From contig CM067367.1 of the NCBI GenBank assembly GCA_034401795.1, forward strand, positions 77,564,579-77,628,578: a stretch of DNA of 64,000 nucleotides, read 5' to 3'. How positions within the stretch are numbered: position 1 is the first letter of the stretch; each line of letters begins with the position of its first letter. Below, piece after piece: positions 53,301 through 63,914 of this stretch. The stretch comes from Chaetoderma sp. LZ-2023a. Its lineage: Eukaryota > Mollusca > Caudofoveata > Chaetodermatida > Chaetodermatidae. Both the position numbers and the translations under genes were made by a program. The notes beneath the pieces were generated by a model that saw only the letters and a program-made list of their open reading frames with translations, was not told the origin of the DNA and made no database searches.

Positions 53301-55037
53301 CCAGATTCCATGGTGGAGAACTTCTTGGAAGCTTATGCATATTTTTCGCATGTTTAAGTAAGGGAAGCTCAACCGTTAATAACTCAGGTAATACGTAGCA
53401 GATTCTGAAATAGTTTGTAGATTCGTGATAACTCGAACATTTCTGTTTCGGAGAAATATAAGAAAGTGTCCTATCGCTTGATTATTAAATAAACGAGAAT
53501 TATACAAATAGAATGTAATTAGTCATCCATAGAGTATGGCTCTGCTAGTACGTGACTAAGCAAGGCATTATGTACGCCCTTTTAGTGCTCAAAGGTGCAC
53601 ACTTCCTGGTAACCACATACTAGCCAACAGGTGGGGAGGGAGTACGCACGCATGTGTACTACGTATTCGGATATCCAAACTTTGTTCCCGAGAGATTCAT
53701 GTGAGAAGATGACCGACACTGAATTTTATTACACCTCTTTCTGGTGTTATGGTCTGTAGTATCATTGATGATGTACATAAAATATGTGTAGAAAACTAAG
53801 TAGACATCAGATTCGCTACCCTGCCTGAGTATCTAAGTTATGGTATTGTATACATAATGGTGGTCCGTTTGTATGCCAATGTGTTAGCCAATGTATAGCT
53901 GATCCACCAATGATGAATCTCGTGTCCTGAACTGCATGGATAATCGAAATCTCTACATTCACCGGTCTCTTCAATCTTTACATTATCTTACACACTCTGA
54001 TGTCAGCAGAACTGTCAAATATTGCCAAGAGCACCTATGCTAATACATTCTTCAGGGCGCTATGTGGATTCAGCTCCCATCCGAAACTCATGTTCTGTAA
54101 TATTTCCTTCTGTATGCGATAGCAAATCTGCAGACACAAAGCTCTGATTGTCAACACATTTCAATTAAATGTGATACTAATACGACCGCGGTGACGTTTG
54201 TCATACCCCATAGAGGTGGCATCAATGTCTCTCCATGATCCATTCCATGTACCGGTTTGATGATGAGTCAGATATTTGGTTTGAAGACATCGCATACATA
54301 TGTTGACAGGTATTGCTTCAGATGATCGAATGTATCGCTAACCATAACGAGTGTAGCTATGAGGCCCCTTTTGAAGAAATAAGGGATCATCAGACTTATT
54401 CACTTGTAATTGTAAATGTAATGGTCAGTATGCTTCCTTTTCAAATCTACAGAATAGCAGCACGAGGAAGATTGGTTTGCTTAGTCCATATAGCCAGAGC
54501 GTTGCTATCCTGGTGGTTTTTTGCATAAGACTCCAAAATGGCACCATGACTCCCTGGACCATATCCTGTATAGTTATTTAGGGGAATTATCACCGCATCG
54601 AAATTCTAAGGATACTTCCTCCCTGCCAACACATGTTCAACAACACCAAGATCATTGCCCATGATATCTGTTAGATCACTTTCTGCCATTGACGATTCAA
54701 CACCGTCAACGAAGCTCGTGAGAAAGTATCTTCTTCCAGAAAATTAACACTGTGCTTGTGCATACGTGTTTTATTGTGTATAGAGGCATGATGTTGCACA
54801 GAATTAGAAGCAGAAGTTGTTGAATTTGTTATGGCTGTGTTCTGACTACGTTTAGAAGTGTGTCACTTGCATACTCCTCGGCATTGGCCATGCACTGATA
54901 GCTATCATTTTTAGGGGAAATAATTTCAGTTCCTGCTGTACATGCTTTGCAAGCCTACCAACGGAAAGTTCAATACGACGTCATTTTCACTAAATGCCAA
55001 TTTGAAGACTCGTTGAACACTGCTACGAAATGCTAGT
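50332..55037. other. 4.7 kb with no recognised gene
   Basis: Only short frames appear, none with a recognisable motif. The strand composition is plain AT-rich. A GC-richer island at about 50800-51030 (TGCTGGCCCCGATGCGGGCC) stands out but does not code convincingly. The part next to 55038 may hold the left flank of Polinton C, but no terminal repeat was found. Confidence 0.45.
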
Positions 55038-56327
55038 ATGTTTGCACAGTCTACGGCCCTGAGAAAAAAGAATCTCTTCGCGGAATTTGATTCCCTGGAA
55101 GCACTGTGCTACTGCCTCGTTACAGCACAGACCCAGCTGCGGCATTCCATAGATGGTGTCAGCGGAGCATAGGTCCAGGCCATGTTCAGCAGTCTCGTTG
55201 AGAATATGATCATCGTGGCAGACCCGAGTAGTCTTATTGCTAAGTTCCGGCAGGTGATGCAGAAGGCCCGTCGCAAACTTGACTTTGCTATTTCACCACA
55301 CCTACGGTTGATTCCAAGCAACATGATCGTGAACATCGAGGACCTCCAAGTCAGGGGGTATAACAACATGATAGTCGAGGGGAGTTCCCCCGGTGTCCAC
55401 TTCGGTTTCAACACTGACATCAACGCACCTATGCGTAGTACGGGCCATACAGTCATTCCGACCCTGACACTGCAGCCAGTCGACATGGCAGCTCCAGGCA
55501 TTCTGACCCATGTCACGAAGCAGTCCATGGACCATGTCACAGTGGGACAGTGCATGCCGTGGCTGGGACCGTCGTGCCGACTTGTCCTGCTGCCTATAGA
55601 CAATCTGCTGGAGAACTTTACCAAACATGGCAGCCGTTTAAAACCTCTATATACCCAGACCTTAAACATGCTGCAGTATGTGCAACATCCAGATGGGGCC
55701 ATTGAGCCTGTGGCATCGCACTGCACTGATCCTCGGAAGGACTGCCTGATGGTCATTCGACCCAATATACATGATGAGAACCGGCTGTCCGCTGCTGGGA
55801 AATACATTGATTTTGCAATCTCGGCACAAATCCACGAGATCAAGAGCACGACACTCGAGTTCAAGCTTCAGAGCACAATAGAACAGACGGTAGAACTCCC
55901 ACAGGCTCTGAACAGGTGGGAGATCATGCAGAGCAACAGCACCATGGACACCACCTATGTGGACGATGAGTACAGAGTCCTGGGTCCGTTGGCTCATGGA
56001 CCAACCTTCTATGCGAATGGAAAGGGGTACTACGCTGTGGGGTGCAATGAGGGGTTCACGGAATTCGAACTACGGGCAGGTGTCGAGAAGCATGTGGCAG
56101 TTCCACTCTTAACCCTCCCCGAGAACACACATGTGAATCCTGCTGCCATGCAGGATAGGCTGTTTCTCCGTGTCTACACTGAGCAGCCCGCAGATGCGAC
56201 GATGATTGCTCCAAGACTTCATGTCTGGCATGATGAGAATGACCAGGAGCTGAAGCAAACGGGTTCCAGACAGCAGATCGTGCATGTGGAGCGAGAACAC
56301 CAGCAGGTCCAAGGCACAGCTAACTAA
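55038..56327 (+). pseudogene. Polinton C large conserved protein (candidate capsid-type), one in-frame TAG
   Basis: Open from ATG 55182 for 381 codons, but the same frame extends upstream through a TAG at 55170-55172 to an ATG at 55038. It reads MFAQSTALRKKNLFAEFD and then a stretch with CYCLVTAQTQLRHSIDG, so the true protein is about 429 residues. The body is beta-rich with few lysines. Landmarks are KLDFAISPHLRLIPSNMIV, YNNMIVEGSSPGVHFGFNTD, HVTVGQCMPWLGPSCRL, EPVASHCTDPRKDC, YRVLGPLAHGPTFYANGKG and LRVYTEQPADATMIAPRLHV. No enzymatic motif is visible. Length, beta content and association with integrase and polymerase fit a Polinton structural protein, possibly jelly-roll, but that is inference. 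It is one of the best preserved genes here. Confidence 0.6.
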
Positions 56328-56645
56328 CGGGTAGAGCTGACATTGCATCATAGTGCATCAGACTGTGTCACTGTTGCAGTCCTGGTTCAGAAGGAAGGAG
56401 CCATCCAGCAGGTGGATAAGCTAGACGACTTCAAGCTTTGTGGTTGCTGGGACCAATGTTCTTGGTGAGGTATGCGAGCTGGCTGACAGAAAACTAAGTC
56501 ATATGCACTTCTGTGACTAACCAGTGGAAGCGACGACCTCGAGTCGGCACTCAAGGGCAATCACCACCTCGGGAGCAGGGACATCCCACCTAATCAGCGC
56601 AACCGGCTCAGCTTCAGCATCGGAAACTTCATAGCTTGGACTCGC
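56328..56645 (+). pseudogene. Small decayed Polinton C coding stretch
   Basis: Plus-strand coding-like text in broken frames: SDCVTVAVLVQKEGAIQQVD near 56365, then LESALKGNHHLGSRDIPPNQ near 56540 and RNRLSFSIGNFIAWTR ending at TGA near 56647. It follows the 55038 gene in the same direction and may be a separate small gene. Function unknown. Confidence 0.3.
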
Positions 56646-56710
56646 TGATTAGGGATGATGGTACTTTACTTTGGCTATGCTAAGGTATGCGTGTCGAACA
56701 CATCCAGTAT

Positions 56711-57091
56711 TCAGCTTGAGCGTGGGTAGAGCACGACTCCTGTCGTCACAGCTGCAGTTGTCACGACTACTATAAGCTCTGCTGTCTTCTGACCTGTCGA
56801 TGCTTCATAGTCGAGTATTGGCTCAGATATGTTTACAGCCTCGTAGTACTCATCGAGACTCTCATCTGCCTCTTTGATGCTCTGGTTGGCCTGAGCTCGG
56901 AGTTGTCGTCAGCGTGTCTCCCTCTGGCGCATATGCTCGAGGGATTTGCTGTACTCAAACTTCTCATTAGACAGCTTCTCCATCGCCTGGTTATGACACT
57001 CATGCTCGACCTCTGCCGCCTTCTTGTCGGCGAAGCTGAGTCCTCAGTTCGATAAGGCAAACACGCCCGCATTCAAGATTGTGGATGCCAT
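56711..57091 (-). pseudogene. Polinton C coiled-coil protein with C-terminal membrane-like segment
   Basis: The frame from ATG 57091 to TGA 56711 is 127 codons long and interrupted by two in-frame TGA codons (at about 57044 and 56912). Each is one C-to-T step from CGA (Arg). It reads MASTILNAGVFALSN, then a highly charged helix (EVEHECHNQAMEKLSNEKFE; QANQSIKEADESLDEYYEAV), then a hydrophobic end LIVVVTTAAVTTGVVLYPRS. The plan is a coiled coil plus a short C-terminal membrane anchor. It diverges from the plus-strand gene at 57151 with about 60 bp between starts. Function unknown. Confidence 0.5.
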
Positions 57092-57150
57092 GCTATAGAC
57101 TACAGTTTAAAGCTACTATTAAGCTGCGCCGGCGATGGATCCCCAGAGCG

Positions 57151-57540
57151 ATGTATGAACCAGAGGCTGATCCAGTTGAGGATATAGTTGATGAGGACTA
57201 TGAGGAGGACTATGATGAGAAGGATTATGATGCAGACTACGATGTCGGTGGTGAGTATGATGATGTAGAGCCTGAATCCCGCAAGATAGTACATAGAGCG
57301 AAAGGGATCTATTGCACTTACGTGAAAGCTTCTATCGGTCCGCTGGCAGCAGTTGGGGCTCTGATCACTCTGTTCACAATGAAGGCTGGCGAGACGGTCC
57401 GCAAGATCACGAACAATGCTCTCCATGGTGTGGAGAAGATTTTTAAAGCCATACCAGCCATCGCCTCAGGAGTAGGTATGTTCTTCGGAGTCGCAGGCCC
57501 TTGGCTACCATACATTGCAATAGTGCTTTCGGCCATCTAG
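57151..57540 (+). CDS. Polinton C acidic protein with two hydrophobic segments
   Basis: An intact frame; the start at 57151 (MYEPEADPVEDIVDEDYEED) is preferred over the in-frame ATG at 57079, which would overlap the divergent gene. The first 40 residues are almost all Asp/Glu/Tyr. The second half has two hydrophobic segments, GPLAAVGALITLFTMKAG and IASGVGMFFGVAGPWLPYIA, the second reaching the C-terminus. This suggests a membrane-interacting or virion-internal protein. The acidic-tyrosine region could be a charge mimic or packaging element. It ends just before a TATA-like ACTATATAAGG at 57563-57573. Codon use is normal and no lesion is seen. Confidence 0.5.
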   Translation: MYEPEADPVEDIVDEDYEEDYDEKDYDADYDVGGEYDDVEPESRKIVHRAKGIYCTYVKASIGPLAAVGALITLFTMKAGETVRKITNNALHGVEKIFKAIPAIASGVGMFFGVAGPWLPYIAIVLSAI

Positions 57541-57562
57541 ACCGCCGAACATTTAAGCTGTA

Positions 57563-57573
57563 CTATATAAGGA
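57563..57573 (+). promoter_or_regulatory. TATA-like element ahead of the Polinton C integrase region
   Basis: ACTATATAAGG lies between the 57151 gene and the next ORF, at a sensible distance for a transcript starting near 57600. It also falls within an open frame, so it could be coincidence. Confidence 0.3.
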
Positions 57574-57812
57574 CTGTGTCTCTGTACGACCTGGTCAAGT
57601 CCCTTAACTTCCGAGGTTTAGTCGATAAACTACTGTTCAGTGAGGAGCCAGCAGAGATTAGACGCCAGTGTATGGAGGTGTTTGAGGAGGTCTTCAGTGA
57701 TGGTCGAATGAATGACAGCCATCTGTTCATCTGTTTAGAGTTCACCCAGTCCACGCGTGACAGGACGGGAGTGGACATCAGTGATGAAATCCTGGAGTTC
57801 CGTCTTTCTTGA
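57574..57812 (+). CDS. Polinton C small protein upstream of integrase
   Basis: An open frame ending at 57812, readable as VSLYDLVKSLNFRGLVDKLL, then IRRQCMEVFEEVFSDGRMND and a C-terminal VDISDEILEFRLS. The only internal Met that could start it without overlapping the previous gene is at 57672, giving 46 residues. Conservation-like content before that suggests another start or a lost Met. It ends immediately before the integrase N-terminus, in a different frame. Confidence 0.35.
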
Positions 57813-57816
57813 GTAA

Positions 57817-58788
57817 CTCTACTATCAGCCTGGTGGATATTACCATGAGCCCCCTCAACTACTGGAGGCTGCACGTCGCAAGGGCCACCACTTCACATTG
57901 GAGACTGTTAGCCAGTGGCTCAGCTGCCAGGCGATGTGGCAGATATACAGACCTCGTCCACGGCACATAAGGCATGCCCATTTCGAGGAAACTGTCCTGA
58001 ACAGAGTTCACCCGGCAGTTATTCTATTCCTACCACACGACTCGGTTGGTCGCAAGACCTACATGTATGCCCTCACCATCGTCGATGTAGCCAGCCGGTA
58101 CAAGGTGGCAGTACCGCTCATAGACAAGTCAGCTGGCCAGGTGGCCCAAGCATACCAGGGTGTCTACGAGGCTTCTGAAAATCCCCTCCAGTGGCCGGTA
58201 TTGTTGCAGGTGGATGAGGGTAAGGAGTTCAGAGGTGAGACTGCAGCACTCATGAGGAAACACGGTGTGGCATTTAGGCGAGGCGAGGTAGTGCATCACC
58301 GTGCCCAGGCTATCGTTGAGCGGTGGAATCGGACACTGGCTGAGAGACTGTTCCCACACCAATATGCCCAGGGAATGGCCACGCCGCGTTAACGTTCTTG
58401 AGTATGGGTGAGAGGGCTGCCTGCTGTGGTGGAGCGATCCAATGCCGAGGTTACTAGGCTAATCGGGAAGAAGCCGGTAGAGGCTATCAGACACTCTGCT
58501 GGTCACAGCTCTAGAGGAGCGAACAAGGGAGAGGAGTGCCTACCACCTGATGCTCTGGTTCGGTACGTGTCTGAGCCTGATGAGCTGGAAGGTGGTCGAC
58601 GGCGTGCAACAGATCCTAACTGGTCGATGGATGTTCACAGGCTTGGCAGGTATGTGGAGGCGGAGGGGCGGCCTACACTGTACTACCTGGCATGCCAGCA
58701 CGGAGTGCCTAAGGGACCATTTGTCGTGGAAGAGCATCAGCTAGTCCCTGCAGACACACAGCTACCACCACCTAGGGTGCTAACATGA
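57817..58788 (+). pseudogene. int: Polinton C integrase (rve/DDE)
   Basis: Conserved sequence starts at about 57817 (LYYQPGGYYHEPPQLLEAAR), just after a TAA and with no Met, so the start is lost or lies in an upstream exon. It continues through TLETVSQWLSCQAMWQIYR. The DDE core is complete: YALTIVDVASRYKVAVPL (Asp, about 58080), LLQVDEGKEFRGETAALMRK (Asp, about 58212) and AQAIVERWNRTLAERLF (Glu, about 58318). A frame change near 58390 leads to the C-terminal block VVERSNAEVTRLIGKKPVEA (58408-58788) with a small barrel/chromo-like end (LGRYVEAEGRPTLYYLAC). Its last codons overlap the convergent polymerase by about 17 bp. The role is insertion of the element's DNA. Confidence 0.88.
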
Positions 58789-61700
58789 TACTCGATGGGT
58801 TCTGTATGGACACTATCTGGCAGCACATGCCACGTATCATAGTAAGCGGAGAGTCCGAGTTTTTCCTGCTCATACGCCACCATACCCTGGCTGCACATGC
58901 GTAGGCCTCAGTTTTTTTAGCTCTGTCCACTCCGCCATGTAGGGTGCTGTAGAACCTCTGCAAAAAGACCTCATTCTGCTGCTTTGACATTCCCTTAGCC
59001 GAGCACTTTCTTGCAGCTGCGCTCTCCACGTAGTAGCATTTGGAGCAGAGAGCGATACCACAAGAGCCTTCGAACTCGAGCTTGAACAGTCCCAGAGTCC
59101 GTCCAGACCATTTGTTCCAAGCTAGCCTGTCCCGCGTATGAGCCTGCTTCTCTGCTCGCATCTCAGGGCAAATGACGCCGTCGAGGTTGAAGCCAGCTAT
59201 AGTAATATACGTGGAGTCAGTGTCCATCTGCAGGTACTCAAAGCTGTCATGAGCTATGTAGCGATCGAGGAAGTCGTAGTAGAACTCCAGCATTCGCAGC
59301 TTCGCAAGCTCATAAACGGCTATCCCCACCTGGAAGTGCCTTCGAATTGTGATTCTTGGCTTGCAACTCTGGAGCTCGTATGACTCACCAATCTCCTCGA
59401 GATTTTCGAACCATGCACTACGCAGGGCCTTGCTTACCACGCTTTTATCCTTCATGAAGCTGGTGTTGCTATGACGTTCTAGGGCCTCGATGAGCTTCCC
59501 GTAGGCACTGTTACCGAGGAGTTTGAAGAGATCTGCCAAGAGTACTTTGCTCTTATCTACAACTCCCGAGCGGTGGGCTTCCATAACGTTCTCCACAAAC
59601 CACTCGAATGGGTGCTTGGCCTCATAGTCTATGGTGCGGTATACAGCAGTGATCTCCAGGCCATGGGTTATATACCACTTGAGTGTCAGGGTATACAGCA
59701 GCCGGTTCTTGCCAGAGAGGGCACCGACCAGCTTCTGAGTGGTGGGACGCTTCCTCCCTGTTTGCCCTAGATATGCCAGCATCTCAGAAGGGATTGCCTC
59801 TACCTAGATCTCGCGGTTATAGAAGAGAGGAGGCATTTCCTCGAACTTTGACCACAGAGCTTTGGGGACCTCTATATCCACCTCAGCAGACCCAAACCAG
59901 CTGTCTGCGAGGAGAGCCTCCTTAAAGCTAGCTACGCCACTAGCAATGGACCAATGGCGCACTGTCTCCTTACCATATGGCATCTCTTTGGCCATCGTTG
60001 ACACGTACAGAGCATTTGCGCTGTAGCCGAGTAGACGTTGGCAGACATGCTCACTCTGGCGGATTCGAGTCACACCGGCCTCGTAGTATTTGGTGAACAC
60101 GATTCTTGGACCTCCAACATCAGCACCCTTCAGCATCTCATAGGTTTCCTTGCCTGGTGAATAGAGGCTAACATCCGGCATGTGCTGAGTGGTTCCACAT
60201 AGGCGGTCCTGCAGTGACACACCTGGGAGAGACACCATGTCTTTGAGGATGTCTATTTCTCATTCTGTGTAGAACTCACACATCCGCTCTAGGGCTTCGA
60301 TGAATGGACTGACATCCAGGTTGTTGTAGTATTGCAGCCAGTCGGCGAATGTCTGCATTCCATGTTCGCTGTTCCCACTCAGATCGCGTCAAGATGTAGC
60401 CACCCTTGAGCTTAGATGTCCATGCTGAGTAGTCAGGAAGCCCTGGATAGTTGAACTTCTCATGTGTGTCAAACCATTCATATGGGAACCAGCTCTTCTG
60501 CTGTGTACACCCGTAAGCTTTGACCCATACCTCGTACCAAACTCTAGCCCTCTTGGCAACTTTCACTGTACCTACACTGTCAGTCAGCTCATCGACAAAG
60601 TACTTCTTGATGAGGTTCAGGTCATAGCATCCAGAGTTGAACCCCAGTACAGGCACTTAGTCACACCACTCGTTGATCAGGCACTGATGTTGCTTTGGGA
60701 GCTTGTCCAGGTATGTCGGTATGTACTGTGCCCTAACCCTTGTCCGGATTTGGAGGGTGTTGGATCACCAGCATGAACTCTCTGATCAGTTCTTTGGAGT
60801 GAGGATTGTAGAGGTGATTGGGCTCACTCATGGCGCCATCTAAGGCGCAGCCAACTGACACAGAGATATGTTTGTGAGTACTCTCGATCGTGAGAGTCTC
60901 CGTATGATGAGTCTTGATACCATCTATGAGTGCTTCGAAGTCATAAACTATGAAGTGTGGGTATGGGACAGTCCGAACTGGTTTAGGGACGCTTGGACAG
61001 CATTTTATACAGCACTACCACTGTACCACAAGCGTGCATCCAGACACTCTCAGCTTCTCTTCTCTCAGGACTGTCTTGCGGTATCTTTGTTCGGCATCCT
61101 CACCTCGCTGGTGCTGTGGACATCCGTGCCAGTGACAGCCATGGAACTGGTAAACGGTGTTGGTGGTCGGATCATAACATCTACGGGAGCACCCTCGATC
61201 CAACGCTCGCCACCGTGCCCACACTCTACATGGTGTATGTATATGCCTCTGTTTCTCGACTCATACTCGATCCAATGAGTAGCCGTTAAACTGGATGGTT
61301 GGGGTGGATAGAAAGCCTTTTCATACGCAGACTGTGGCACCTCAAGCTTCTCGCCAGGACACATGATTGTTGTTTTGCCGCCTGTACAGTGATCAGCGTG
61401 ACGTTCAAGATTGCATGCCTATGTAAACCTCTGCTGACAGTGACTACAGACTAGTGTATGTGCCAGCTTGGAGAAGAAGGCGTGGTGTTCCCACACTCCG
61501 ATGGTCATGGTGTCACAGTAGTGAGCAGCTTGCCTGATCAAGTGCCAGGTGCCCTCTTCAGTTGGTTCATACACGCGAATCCCGCTCTTGGCGAAGAACT
61601 TACCTTGTCTAGCTGATCCAGCGAGGTCTTGCAGACATCATGTACTGTCACTGTCTTGCCGTGGAACTGTGTGGCAAGCTCTCGTGCAGGAGCTCTCGCT

Positions 61701-62581
61701 CCTCGGTGGAATGCTAGACATCTCCAGAGACACATGTTGTCCCTGTAGGTGTCGAGGGCAGTCATACTCTTCTTCAGTCGTAGCCAGTCTGGGAGGGGGC
61801 CTGTTCCAAGAAGAGGCTGGTGGTCGATGACAGCCTTGACCTCAACATTGATTGATTGAACGAAAGCCCACTTGGTGTTGGGTCTATCGATATTATCTGT
61901 GTCGAGGTGGCCTTGCTCTCTTGCTGCCACCCAGTCCTGAGCTGCTCCTATCGTGTTCAGCTACGGGCTCCCTGGTGCATTCGTGTGGAAGAACATCGCC
62001 CTACCGTCTTCGATGTGACGGATGCGATAAGCATGGGTGTAGCAGAGGTAGAAGGCGTTCTGGACAGTCTGCTGGATATTTTGCATGATCTGGCTTGTGA
62101 GGTCTCCTTCTAGACCTCTGAAGAATGTCCAGCGTACTGACCAGCGTCCTCTATCCTCTGTCTCCATTTCGCTGAGACAATGGTCGAGAATGTGTTCGCC
62201 TTCTCGCCTCATGCTCCAGGCTAAGGGTTCAGACCTCGGTCCCCTCATGACTCGCTTAGTGATCCTGCATAGGGGAGGTTAGTGCTCCAGTGGATGGTCC
62301 GCCATCTGCCTCACTACAGTCTTGACTCGCAAGCTAGCAGTCACCTCCTCGTCCAACTGACGAAGCTCACGTATTCGCTGCACTTTCTTGTGGGGATTCC
62401 AAGGATTATCTTTGGTAAGCACTGGAAACCTTCCTGTCTTTATTGCTCGGGAGAGTCGCTTCTGCAACTCCTCGGCATGGGCCTGTCCAATCATCTGGAG
62501 CAGGTCGGATTTCTTGAGCTTAGAGTAGCCTCTAAGGCTGAATTGCTTTGCAATAGCATGAAGCTGTGCATCAGTAATCAT
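58772..62581 (-). pseudogene. polB: Polinton C protein-primed DNA polymerase B
   Basis: A long minus-strand gene broken by stops and frameshifts. N-terminus (62581-62279): a SAP-like motif LRGYSKLKKSDLLQMI. Next come NMCLWRCLAFHRGAR near 61730, then a C2H2-type finger (CSHCQQRF...NLERHADHC near 61450-61390), and YDPTTNTVYQFHGCHWHGCP near 61160, typical of a nuclease-like insertion in this polymerase group. An exonuclease II-like VLGFNSGCYDLNLIKKYF lies near 60640. Motif A near 60030 reads LLGYSANALYVS, with Ser where the catalytic Asp is expected. The motif B region is LLADLFKLLGNSAYGK near 59535, and motif C is YLQMDTDSTYI near 59222. In-frame stops: TAG near 59802, TGA near 60258 and TAA near 60658. 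Inactive now. Confidence 0.85.
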
Positions 62582-62584
62582 GGT

Positions 62585-62890
62585 GTATATCCCTGTGGAT
62601 GCCTGTCTCTAAATGGGCATTCAGACCCTATTATGTGTGGTGCTGGTGATCAGTACCTGTGGGCGGTCCGTCATGTCGATGTGATAGTGGATGCTTGTCT
62701 CTAAATGGGCGTTCATATGTGTGTGGGGTTGATCACAAGGCACTCAGGCCCATTGTGTGTAATATTGTTTGTAGATGAGTGTTTACACGTAGTTGAGTGT
62801 TTTGAGTGTTTACACGTAATGTATGGTTGTGCGTTCAAACGTGGTATACCATTATCGATGCTGTGTCTAATTGGGTGTTAATGCATAGCA
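62585..62890. repeat. Degenerate subterminal repeats of Polinton C
   Basis: GTCTCTAAATGGGCATTCAG at about 62605 and GTCTCTAAATGGGCGTTCAT at about 62698 are clear copies about 93 bp apart. Weaker versions (GAGTGTTTACACGTA at about 62776 and 62808; GTGCGTTCAAACGTGG at about 62829; TGTCTAATTGGGTGTTAATG at about 62862) follow. They lie just outside the polymerase start, where a Polinton terminal repeat is expected. The same GTCTCTAAATGGG block occurs near 13335 in Polinton A. Confidence 0.6.
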
Positions 62891-63059
62891 GGTGGGCTAA
62901 ACTACTATTCTGGACTTTGGCCCAGTCGAGGGTCTGTGGTCTGCAATCATGGGTTTTATGTGACTGTGCGCATTGGTCTTGACGTGATGGCATGCGTCTC
63001 AGATAACGGGTAAAGAGTAATTGTTGGCATGGAATCATGTGATCATGTACTGCCGATCG
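62891..63059. other. No gene recognised
   Basis: A short unique-looking stretch between the Polinton C repeats and the dispersed repeat copy 2. The far Polinton end was not defined. Confidence 0.4.
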
Positions 63060-63425
63060 GCCGGATGGGTATGGGCCATCCCAGCTACGCCGGGTATGAG
63101 ACACCTACTCAGGGTGCATTCCAAGCATGCCCCCTGGATAGGATAGTATGCGTGTATATAGCCCTATGAGAGCGGTTTCGTTAAATGGCTATGCCCGTAA
63201 GAACGTGTAGCATGGATGCGCACACGTCAGATCTTCCCTGGCAACATGTGTCAGTATTGTGAGAGAGTGTATGCTTATATTGTACCGAGTTGGTACTGGT
63301 GATTTCTTTAAATCACTTCATTTTCGTCGTTCTTGGTACGGATCAGGACCGGAATGAAGCGAGAATTTCAAAACATTTTACCTTTTCAAAATCCGATCAG
63401 AAATGGCCGAGCTATCCACAAATGA
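63060..63425. repeat. Dispersed repeat, copy 2 (pair with 24722-25095)
   Basis: Same order of blocks as copy 1, including GGGCCATCCCAGC, GGATAGGATAGTATGCGTG, TTGTACCGAGTTGGTAC and GGCCGAGCTATCC. No ORF. Confidence 0.65.
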
Positions 63426-63429
63426 TAAT

Positions 63430-63545
63430 ATCTCATAGCGAGATTTGAACCTGTGATTTTAAAGTTTGCTAATAACACAAAACGAGGATTTGAACCAACG
63501 CATTAACTACCTCGACCATGTATGCATTAGTAATTATAGCTGATA
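63430..63545 (-). repeat. tRNA-like sequence(s), minus strand
   Basis: The reverse complement of about 63483-63527 reads CATGGTCGAGGTAGTTAATG (box A-like, Ser-tRNA style), followed by GGTTCAAATCCTCGT (box B). A second box B, GGTTCAAATCTCGC, lies near 63445-63460. No cloverleaf closes, so these are pseudogenes or a SINE head. Confidence 0.5.
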
Positions 63546-63689
63546 AGTTATGTGGTCTCACGTTGCTGTATTGCTGCACTTATCAGTCCCTCTAGATCTT
63601 GATGTCACTTCGAGATAACGCAGTACACACACATCGGCTGGAATATATATAGGTCTATATCTTTGTAACAGTAATGTCAGTTTAATGGC

Positions 63690-63760
63690 GATAGTTGAAC
63701 CTGTGATAGTGTAACATATAATATAACCAATTGACTATCTCAGATGCATTATTCACGGTT
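63690..63760 (-). repeat. tRNA-like sequence, minus strand
   Basis: The reverse complement contains GATAGTCAATTGGTTATAT (box A-like) and ACAGGTTCAACTATCGCC (box B-like) about 30 nt apart, again without a paired acceptor stem. Confidence 0.4.
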
Positions 63761-63914
63761 TCACAGGGCAGAGGGAATAAGCCTACAGATTACCGTCAGT
63801 AAGTATACATATATCATAGACTGTAATTTTGTAGTTACCAGTGTGTTATCAGTCCAATTGATCTGTTGGCTATTATTGCACAACAAATAAGTATCATTAT
63901 TTGTAATCTAATTA

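Noticed and set aside
55170-60660. In-frame TAG/TGA in several Polinton C genes as evidence for suppressor-tRNA use
   Set aside because: All three stop codons are found across these genes, together with indels and an altered catalytic residue.
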